DNA of 64,000 bases, taken from positions 185,704,127 to 185,768,126 of the forward strand of contig NC_091120.1 in assembly GCF_040183065.1 (NCBI RefSeq). The letters are read 5' to 3'. The position numbers were made by a program, and so were the translations under genes. This stretch comes from Periplaneta americana. Lineage: Eukaryota > Arthropoda > Insecta > Blattodea > Blattidae. Numbering within the stretch: position 1 is the first letter of the stretch; each line of letters opens with the position of its first letter. Positions 48,301 to 60,400 of the stretch are shown here, in pieces. The notes under the pieces were generated by a model. It worked only from the letters and a program-made list of their open reading frames with translations, did not search any database and had not been told where the DNA came from.

Positions 48301-51300
48301 TCAAAATTGGATTTAAGGGCACAAGGTTCACAAAACAATACAGTCATTCATGGATCACAATGACTGTAAATGGAAAAACAGAAAAAAGTAGGTTTAATGC
48401 AGTTATACAAAGGGACTTAAAAAACCCAAAAACATTCCAAGAAAAATTGTCTGATGATTTAAAAGGTTCAGTCAGAAATAGTTGTTACATGTAACTGACA
48501 ATAGGCCTACTCTGTAAGTTGTTACAAAATTTTCCTTTGTTAACCGCACAATAGTAGACTGGAACAGCTTACCTGCGGCAATCTTTCAGGGTGGTCCTTT
48601 CAAAATCAATATATTAGACTGAAAATGTAATTCTAGGTGCAGTGTAATTAACTAAGTTGTGTCATGTAATTAATTAAGTTGATATGTAATTAATTAAGAT
48701 GATATGTAATTAATTAAGATGATATGTAATTAATTAAGTTGATGTGTAATTAATTAAGATGATATGTAATTAAGTTGATATGTAAATAAATTAAGGTTAT
48801 ATGTAATTAATTAAGATGATGTGTAATTAATTAAGGTGATATGTAATTACTTAAGTTGGTAATAGTTGGGTGAAATAGAAGTACTTATAAGTTAGGTTTA
48901 CTTTTGCTTATTGTAGGCATTATTATAGCATAGTTTTTATTTATAGTCCTAGGTTTATTGCATCTATTTATTTATAGTTAGAAGTAAATTTATGTTTATT
49001 TTACTTTATTTATTGCTGTAATTATTATATTATTGTAATGGTACTATTGTATATTATACGTATATCACTACCACTGGGTGTATACTGGTACCCAACTGTA
49101 GTGTTAAATAAATACATACTGTACATATGAACACTGTTGTGATATTCTATAATCTACAGTCCTTACCAGATATGAACTTACATATTGTAACGTGTGCTTA
49201 ATTTAAATTTTACTACTTTATTTTTTCCTTCAAAATAATTTTACATTTTGCATTAATGTAACAGAATTCTCAGTACCTCACATATTTCGCCTTATTTCAT
49301 TGCTATCTTCAGTCTCTGGGATTTTCCTAAGTTTCTCCCACATTTCTGGCACATATGAAAATTGGTATTTTAATTTACCAATTCCACCCCGTAGCAGAGT
49401 GATCTATGGTGTCATGCCTTGGACTAACAATATGAAATGAGTGATGATTCGAGTTCTCATTTAGAAATAAATTTTTTCGTGAAATTTCGGTCAGTTTATG
49501 AGACCAGCGCCCACCTAGCATCGTGATGAATTTGGGGATTTACAGTAGGTACCAAGCGAAATTCATTTTGTATGCTAGCCAGGGAGGATCATTGTACCCT
49601 ACTGATTGAATGATCGTTCACCTCTGGTGAGACACATGGATGTGAGAGCAGCAATCTGCTGATTGACCTTGGACCTCCATATAATTTAGTATACGCAAGA
49701 GTGATAATATAGGCCTACTAATTACACCATTAAATGTACTGAAAATGTAAAAAATATTGTACTGGACATGAATATTTTCTTTATCATAGATATGTGTCAG
49801 AATTAAAATTTTATCAATAAAATATTTTCTTCACATTGTAAATTATTTTATTGTGAACTTTGTAAGATAATGCGAATCCCTTGTATAAAAAGTAGATACA
49901 ACATACTAATTGTCTAAGTGAAATTTCGCCGATTTTTTATCTCCTTTATTAATACAAATAATGTTGGAAATTCTGTAAGTGTTAATATGCAAAACTCTCT
50001 GGAACTAACCCATCGTTCTGCACAGAAACATACTGCTGGCTCCCCCTCAGAAAAGTGCACTCATATATGAAATTACTTACTAATATAAAAAAATCTAATT
50101 TAAAAAGTAACAGGAGATTAATCGAATCTCTATAATTGCGTGAAACTTTTATGCTGTTTGTAATTGTTATTGTGAGCATGACTGGAATTGTAAAGGCGTT
50201 TGCGTTTTGAAATAAAATTTTGTTACTTCTTTTCAATTCTGTCTTCATACTCCCCACATTTTGAATTTAACAAGACGAAGCCTTCCCCGTAATTACTTCA
50301 TAATCGCTTCCTCATTCCATGGGCCTAGTTTCGAGACAACAATGCAATTGGTAGTCGAAACGATTTAGATATCAATATGACGCCAATGAGTTATTTGAAA
50401 TTCTAATGGATAATGCCATTACAGAGAATTCGATTCATAAGAAAGTTAATACTACAGTTAAGTACGTTAGAATTAGACTATATTAAATGAACTATTTGTG
50501 TCTTTATACTCCCCGCATCCATTAATCACCCCATTTGTGTACAAATAATAATGAATTCATTATTATGTCATATTTATTTGTTTCTCCTTTATGCTCTGTC
50601 ACGACTGGTTTGATTCGAAACTATTTTATTTTAAACACATCATATTGTCAGTCATCCAAGGCCTATTATAATTAATCACGTCAATGTATTAAAAGAAAGT
50701 GTGATCAGATTTCTCTTCATGTTAAACATGTGTGTCAATATCATGTACAGTATGTATTTTTTTTTTTCCAAATTATCGATGATTGTTGTTTAATTACTTC
50801 GTAAGTACATATTGCTTTATTGAAATATTTATTTTTGGTCCAGGGGACATATCTTTTCTATGTAGCCTACTTAGTCAAAGTGAAAACGTGGCTTTCTTAG
50901 AAACCCATTCTATTCTGTACAAGAATATTTTGAATCAGAAAATCAAGCGGTAGATATTTTTTAGGTTTCTTTCTCTGAATTGTATTATTATTTTGTAATA
51001 TATTAGGAAATTCTCATAAATTGTTAAGTTAATTCTTGTTTTATTGTATATAAACGGAGCAAATCAAATAATATTTGTGATCAGTGTGTTAAAATTTTCA
51101 TCTAGATATTAGCCTATTTTTGATAATTTTAACTCTCAATTGTAAACTCTAAGGAGTATTTGTGATCATTTTGTTTTATGTTTATTGTTGTAATAGAATA
51201 ATTTTCATTTTTGCACTATAATTTCACACGTGTAATTTGACAATGTCATTAGCTTTTGCTATAACGACAGCTAATAAATACTATACTATACTACACTATA

Positions 51301-54300
51301 CTATACTATTTATCTACCCTTGTGCCATCAATAAAAAACATGTGTTTTAATTATTTTTAATTTGCACAGTCTTTGTATACGTAAGTAGTTACACGGTATT
51401 CTGAAAACAATACAAAGCTATTGCTAAGAAAAATTAAAGTTTCAGAACCATAATGGGCCAAGCGCCATTTACTAAAACCGTAGAAAACAAGGGTTAAAAT
51501 GAAGTTATTACCATAATTCAATGGAAACATATAGCAAGTAATATAAAGTATACATATTAAAACTAAATGATATGTCAATCTTCATTAAACTATGGTATTC
51601 ACTTAACTTTAACCCTTGCTTTCTCTATTTTTAATAAATGGCACTTGGCCCACTATGGCTCTGAAGCCTTCAATTAACCCCAGAGAATAGAGGGACTGGC
51701 TCCACTTTATTATGTGTTACTCCAAACTATTTCTGACTGTCACTTTCGGAAAATCAATAAAACATTACACATTCAAAAATACTAAAAAAAATTCACAAAG
51801 ATGGGAGGGTTGTCTAACAATACATTTGGTTGAGGTAATTGGGACAACGTCCTCCATGCTGCAACCACTCAGGGTGCTGGCTACCTCTCATCCAATATAT
51901 CTGATGTGAGCCCTATTATAGACCCTCCTCCGCGTCCAACGCCTCGCGGACCAAATCTTTTAGCGTAGCAAACTGCATGAGGAAAAAACAAGTCAGTTCA
52001 TTTCAGATCACATCACTGACCCTAGCCATCAACAAGCATTTTCGACTACTTGAGAGTAGTTCGTATTAAAATGTTTGTAATGGCCAGGGAATTGCTTAAA
52101 ATTATCACAAATTACGTACCCATTAGCACAACTAATATCGCTCTGCAAGGCACCACCACCTTGACCGTAGCCATAGCCCTTCGGACCGAACCTTTTGCCG
52201 TAGCAGACTGCAGGAATAATACTGTATTAACACTAAGTAACATAATGACATGACAATTTTCAGTATATTATCAGATAGTATCTTCATAATTAAAATCATT
52301 AATTGAGGAATTAATGTCTTAAAGAGTATAACATTTCTTTACAGAGTATTATCAGTTTCAAAGACAAATAAATTCCTATTATATATAAGGTCTAATTAAA
52401 TTATTATTAAATATACAACATTATTCAAAAGAAATTCATATTTTTAATGTAACATAAGTAACTTTTTTCTTTAAATTAAGGGGGGGGGGTTGAGCTAAAT
52501 TGTCGAAATTTTTGTCCTTGCATCACAACTTTCGTTGAAATTCCTTGAAACTTTCAGGGTGTGCTCATAAATGTGTCAACAATTGAATTTGCTCTGGGTT
52601 TTAGTTTGAATTACATACAATGATGGCAGGAGTGATACCTTGTATCTACAGAAATGGTAATTTAGTTTAACTACGTTATTATTTAGAAACTTGGTCTCTC
52701 ACTTTGAGAGGAACATAGATTAAGGGTGTTTGAGAATAAGGTGCTTAGGGAAATATTTGGGGCTAAGAAGGATGAAGTTACAGGAGAATGGAGGAAGTTA
52801 CACAACACAGATTGTTTTGTATAATTTTATTTCTATTTCTCTTGTTTGTTTGTAATTATATTCTTTATTCTGTATATTTAAATTTAAATAAATAAATAAA
52901 TACAAAAACATACAGAACTGCACGCATTGTATTCTTCACCTGACATAATTAGGAACATTAAATCCAGACAGTTGAGATGGGCAGGGCATGTAGCACGTAT
53001 GGGCGAATCCAGAAATGCATATAGAGTGTTAGTTGGGAGGTCGGAGGGAAAAAGACCTTTGGGGAGGCCAGGACGTAGATGGGAAGATAATATTAAAATG
53101 GATTTGAGGGAGGTGGGATATGATGATAGAGACTGGATTAATCTTGTTAGGATAGGGACCAATGGCGGGCTTATGTGAGGGCGGCATTGAACCTTCGGGT
53201 TCCTTAAAAACCAGTAAGTAAGTATTATTTAGATTAACTACATTATTACTATGCTCACAAAACTGGACAGTTAATTAATATTTTGACCTCGAGTAAAAGA
53301 TCTTGCAAAGCAGAAACATATATGAAAATGTTGCCTATTTTGACCGAAATTAATTTTTAAAACAATTATTTGATTCACTTGCAAATTTACAGATAGGAGG
53401 TATCACTTCTTAGTCATCAATTAGTGAATTTTTCACATTTTTAAATTCGGTTATGAAAAGAAACAAAAATCAAAAGTTAAGAGAAGATATAACCGGTAGT
53501 AATCACACAACAGACCCCAGAGCAATTCTTAATTGTCTGAGTTTATAGTAACTATTGACCAACTAATTTGAGTTCAAAAAAATAAGAATTGCAACGCAAG
53601 AAGCATTATATAATTATGTGACGATATGAAAGACATTTAATAAATAAAAACTTGTTTGATTTATGAAGTTCAAATTTCGTATGGTACTGCATGTTAACTA
53701 TGTGAGTACGGTATGTGATAAAAATTTGAAAAAGATTGTTAAAAAATGTAAAAGTTGAAAATGTCAACCCTAAGTACAAATCAGATTGTATTCATAAATC
53801 TATAGAGTTAAATTTCAAATGTTGGATATAACCAACATGCTATTCTGTAATAAGAAATTTTTTCTTCTATTTTGTGGACTGAATTTTCCAGTAAATCTGG
53901 TGAGATAGCCTATCTGCAATTTGTCGTGAAATTGAATCTTTAGCTCCTTGATAGTCATAATATAATGATGTAAATTTTTTTTGTAAGACAGTTCCAAAAT
54001 AAAAAGAAAAAATAAAAAACCTGCTGAGCAATTATTGCTAAAAGGTCTGTTCATGATACAATTGTCAAACGTGTTAATTTGAGATATAAGACTCAAGAGA
54101 ACGAGTTCTACACGACTTTGCGAAGCCAAAACAGTTTTTTAATGAGACAAACAATATTTATCAACAATTCTGTCATCATGATAGTGAACGAGCAAATGCC
54201 ATTGCTTAACGAATTCAAATAAATAGCAAACTTAGATTTTTTTTAAATGTTATGGAAATTTCGAATATACTTTCTTTTGAATAAACTTGTATAAATAATT

Positions 54301-54369
54301 TTCTTAAATTCTTATTTATTTAAGCATTCGATATGAAAGTAAATCTTATCTAAAATGCTGTAAATAGAC

Positions 54370-54428
<59 letters not shown>

Positions 54429-57400
54429 TAAGTTTAGTTAATAGGACCTATAAAGATTATTTTCTTCTCTTTCAGATTCTTTATCATTAACAGTCAGGTG
54501 AATAATAATTGTTAATTATTCTAAATGACTTGATTGTAACTATTCTTGGTTCATAGCAAGAGAAACACACTCTCCTTTAATGTACATATACACTAGAAAT
54601 AATAATTCCTTCTCTACCACCTCGTTCAGTGTTGACGAGTGAAAGGAATATCTCCAAATTAATAAAAAAACAAAAACAAAACTGATTCAATATCCATCTA
54701 AAAACTGTGCAAAGTGCAAAAATAATTAATATGATGTTTGTACATCTCTTGATTTTTCAATATTCAAAGCTTTATAATGATTAGAAATAGAATCAATATT
54801 GTTTTCGCCCCTCTTTATAGCTCATGAATCTATGTTATTGAGGGTTGCAAATTTATGATAAAAACTTCAATTCAACTAAAAATATATAAAACATCGTCTG
54901 TAGGAAAAGCAACTTTTATAGCAGTTTGTAACAGAATAAAGTAAATTATACAAAAAATATTCACATATAAATCTAAACTACAAAAAAAGAAATAAAATGC
55001 ACAAAAAAGCATTCCTCAGTAAAAAGATATGAAATCTGACATCCCACAATGCACATCCTAAACACACTAGGGATTTGTTAGTGGAAAACGTTAATCTATT
55101 TGTCTTTGGTCGTAACGCAATGATTTCTGGTCCCTGACAAAAGCATTGTAATACTTGTATTTTTATTGCAATTACTTTCTTGATGCTTGTAAAATAAAAT
55201 TCCATGCATGACAGAAAAGCTGTAATGGAACAGACTTTTTCTATGGCAGTGTATGAAACTCTTCGCTGTTACACACCTTTGCAGTAAATATCCTTGTCGG
55301 GTCCTTCACAACAATTGACCGAGTCTAGTCGTTTCGAGCATTCGCCACATTTGAAGCATCCCCTGTGCCACGACTTAAACATAACAATAAACAGGCTAAT
55401 GTGACATTTAGTTAGACAGGATTTTTATGCAGGACTATGCAGGTCGTTGTCACATCTCTATCCCTGGCATCACTCACCAAACAGTCTGATGCATTCCAAT
55501 TGGAGGTCATGGTGGTACATTTATTTCGTCTTGTATGACCAGTTTACAGGATCATGGGGAGTTGTAACAAAAAATGTGTCCTGACTGTGTTATTTGTGTT
55601 AAATATTGACCGTGAAAGACTGTATACCTATACTGTATGCTGGTACAAGTGATCGGGTTGGGGACAACTGGCCACAGAGGCAACTTGCCACATAATTGAA
55701 ATTCGTATCAAAGACAACTCGCCACATAATTGAAATTCGTATCAAAGACAACTCGCCACATAATTGAAATTCGTATCAAAGACAACTCGTCACAGAATTG
55801 AAATACGTATCACAGACAACTCACCACATAATTGAAATTCGTATCAAAGACAATTAGCCACACATAAAAATTCAAGGTAATACTCAAATTTGCAACAATT
55901 TATAATATATTTCTATGGTAACAGAAGACAAATCCAGAAGCTGTAAACTAATTCGGAACTATGGCAGAAGAAATTCGCTTCACAAAATCAGAAAGAGGCT
56001 GTGACAAATTAATATAGCTTGGCTACATGTACACGAGACTTTGAGAAAATAAGAATGGAGTTGTTTGGTGCTGTGACATGCGTGGCGGGTGTAATGCAAC
56101 AGTCGCGTTATCAGAAGATGGAAGCAGTGTCGTCAAAGAACCGTCTGAACACAAGAATCATTGTGCAGACTGGGGAAGGATTAAGGCAAAGGAATGTGTG
56201 GAGAACATGAAGGCAAGGGCGGGGACTTCCCGAGAACCAACGTCTGTCATTATTCAAAATGAGTTACAGCGTATTGCAAGCGAAGCCAATGTGAATCTAT
56301 CGAAGAAACCATCTATTAAAAAAACTGTGCGCGCGTGCCAGGAAGTTGCACCTACCACCTGAACCAAGGAATATTGACGAACTGAACGTTATAGCCGACA
56401 GATACACTAAGACCGTACAAGGAGAAAGGTGGTTGTTGTATTTTGAACCGGAGGACAACGTGAAAGCTATCATATTTGCCACTAATTCACATTTAAATAA
56501 ATTGTTACGGTCCCATTTTTTTATAATGGACGGTGTGGCAAATTGTCTATCTGTGGCAAATTGTCCCTATTACCAATTTTCTGTGGCCAATTGTCCCAGT
56601 TACCAATTTTCTGTGGCCAATTGTCCCAGTTACCAATTTTCTGTGGCCAATTGTTCAGAACCGCAAGTGATCTCCTATATGATGTAACAACTTTATTGTG
56701 AAATAAATGGATGGACAGAATCAACAAAACTAATACCCGTTAAAATATACTACGAAATACGTTTGAGATTAATAAGAAAGTAGACTTTACCTACAGATTT
56801 TAATGCACTTTATATTTAGGTTCGAAAAATGTTATGCTGATAAAGTACACTATTGAATTTTATCATTACGTTTTTATAAAGTAATACATTTTACTTAAAA
56901 TCCATTCAAAATAATTTTGGTGTAATGTACATTGTAGGAATTATTATTAGAAATTAAAAAGTGAAAACAGTTGTATTTTATCTTGTGCTATAAAAGGTGT
57001 CGGTATTGTGTTAAAAAAGTTGTTGGTTACAAATATGTACAAAATGAATAATGTAAAAATGTTCAACTAAAAAGAGAAGGAAAAAAATTCAGTGCAACAA
57101 TAGTTATTTCAGCAGAGCGTCACGTAAAAGCTGAGATATTACAAAAGAAGTTCAAAACATTCACAAGAGAAAAATGGAGAAGAGGGACCAAACTATGTGT
57201 AGGAATTTTTCAAACAATAAAGAGTGGAAGGATATAAAAAAAATATATATGTAGATGGAGAAGAAGTAGAAACAATTGGCACACATTTCATTCAAATCGT
57301 GCTGCAAAAGATAAAAAGGGTGAATTTCATCTAATGAAGCTCCAGTTCAGATGAAGTACAAAATTATAACTGATATCATTGATTGTAGAGCCTAAATATA

Positions 57401-60400
57401 TATTTTGTGACACATATATTGCTTTCTAAGTTTCATCACATATTATAAAAATAGTAATATGTCAATCTATATTTTTTTTGTTTAATTATTATTATTATTA
57501 ATCTCTTGAATTCCACATTTAAATGTTAAAGGAGGAGGTGGGTGAAATTTTGGCCAATTTTGGATATTTTTTTACAAAAAAAAAATTAGTGACCTTTCAT
57601 TTATATGTCGGTTAAATTTTACCACCTTTCATTTACATGTTGGTCAAATTTTATCAAAATAATCGTCTTCAAAATTCGTGCTGTAGTTACATTTCACAAT
57701 AAAAAATTGATTCTCGTGACGGAAAATCGACATTTTTTAGCCATTGTTCCACATACTTATTTTTACTTAATGTATTCACATTCAAGTAATTACTGTAGAC
57801 TCCAATAAATTTTATGCTAAGAAGTTGAAATTTTTATTGCATGTTTTGAAAATTATGGTTAACGAACCTACAGAGCATTTTTGGATAAAGTAAATATTTT
57901 CAAAATTAAAAATTAAAATATACTATTAGAACAATAAACAATTTAAAAATTTTAAACCGACATTTAAATTATAAGCATATTAAACATGCTATACAATTTT
58001 TTTCCAGGCCTGAAACTTATATTTTGTGGGAGTTAATTTTTTTCTAATTTTAATACCTAGAAAACTATTAAATTGATACCGGTACTTATGAAACTTGGGG
58101 AGCATTAATACTAAAATCAAGAGGTTCCTGTATACAAAAAATTAAGACTCTAGCTTAAAAAATGTAGAAAATAGAAATGTTATCCCTTAATTAATTGTAT
58201 TGAAACATCGCTATTTAGGCTACTGGAAAAACAAAAATAATGAAACACAAAATATTGCGTTTAGTTTATATTAAATATTTTTAAAATACCATACTGAATT
58301 CAATTCAAATGTTTATTTGTTTTAAATGGAAATTTATATTCATTTATTGAAGGTATTTTGAAGAATCATGCTGATTGACTTCAAGAAAGTTAGAATGGCT
58401 CGTTATTGGTACACGTGGATCTTGAAAATTCAGAATAGAAAGAAAAGATCTCATTAGTTTGATTAATGTATATGCACTTTTTAACTATCTTGCCATTTAA
58501 CAGATTATCTTTGTACCGATATTAATTTCGTTACTTCACCTAAACTGGGCATTTAGACGGCAAACATACACTTGGAAGGGTAAAAAGACAGGCATAGACT
58601 GAGACCACATCGAGTCGTGGGCCCAGCTTGACTGACCTTTACAGTATATCTCTTTATCTGGGCCGTCGCAATGTGTTGTAGAATCCAATGTGCGATTGCA
58701 ATTTTTACATCGGAAGCAGCCTTTATGCCAGCCCTATGGTACGGATATTTCACATCTATATTGCACATAAGTGTGACAGCATCATGATCTCAAAAATAAA
58801 AATAATAAAACTGTCATATTACAAATCATTTTGAGTAAAGCTACATATATAATATGTACAGAGGTCAAACAAAGAATTAATACAAATATAGCCTCTGGAA
58901 CAACTCTAGAATACAGGTAAGTAGCTAAAAACCATACCACAACATTACGAGAACTCATGGCGAGCTGTATGGAGAAGTTGGTGAAATAATCATTCCAGGG
59001 AAAATACTTACCTTTCACTTGCTGTTTTTTTTTTTTTTTTTTTTTTTTGCAAGGGAAATTTTTGGTCCAAGTTATTTGCTGATTAACCCTGCACTTTGCT
59101 GAGTATCATATTCAAATTATAATCAAAACAAAATGAAAAGGGTTGCAAGTTTACCTCTTTCTCTCTAGCTGATTTTATAAATGTTGACAATAAAATTACT
59201 TGCTACAATAATTTTCTTTGAAGAAAACAAGGTACGGTACCCTGTAGAGAAAATATTTGTCAGACTAGTTGCTCAATTACGATGGAATAACTACTGTCAT
59301 ATCTTCGTAAAGTCAAAGGTCTTGTAATCTATTCCTTGAATGCAGGTATTTCGTGAGACAACTTGCCCTTTTCTAAAATAAAATAAAAATATAAAATTTG
59401 TAGTACAAAAGCCAGTTGATCGGTATTTTACCCCTCTCAAAATTTATAACAGGAAAAATCGAATGCAGCGCTAGTCTCAGCAAAATGCTGAGTATGCGAC
59501 TACCTGAAGAATACTGTATAAAGTGATCTCACTCGGTTAAATACATTATACTCTCTTAAACTTTATATCTTGCAACAACGTCTAGTAAGTCAGCCAAAGT
59601 TTTTGGTCCAGAGATACTTTATATACCGGTAGTCATATTTACTGATCTTCACTTGTTTCTCCTTTCCTTTGATTCTAAGCTCAACGCAGCATGATCAGTG
59701 AAGCTGGAACAGTTTGCTTACCTGTATTCTAGAATTTAGCATATCGGTAGTGTATGAATTATTATTAATGCAGAAAAATGACCTCTATATAATTATCAAT
59801 AATTGTTTCAAAATATATTGCCTTACGTCATGCATTAACATTTTAAATTTTCTATGATACAAGACAACCACTTTTTCCAAGACAGTCATACACAGTACTC
59901 TATAAACAATAAGCTGGTGATATTACTGTACATAAATTTTTAAATACAATTAGAAACAAAACCGGTATGTACAACAAAAATGATGTACCAGTATGTAATA
60001 AACATTTTAAAATTAAAAAAGTGATGAGTAAGAGAAAGTACAAAGGTTATTATGTGTACAATTTTATAACTTGTAAATACAAGAAATGAAATAATCGTAA
60101 CTTGCAAATACAAATGACAACTACCGTATGTATGTACGATTAGTTCTAGATCTAATTATTAATACAGTAGTAAAAAATAACTTGACAGTATCAGTAGGTA
60201 TATTTCTGTTTTTGGTTCTTTAATCTTATGATTTATCTTTGGTAATCTATTATTGTTAGGCAATTCTTATAAAGATAACACTTTCGGTCTAAACACTTCT
60301 TGTATGCAAGATCAAAATATAAAATCAAAATCTAGTCCAAGGTTTTATTTTTGCCTGTTATATACTATAATCCATATCATCTGATGATACTAATTTATAC

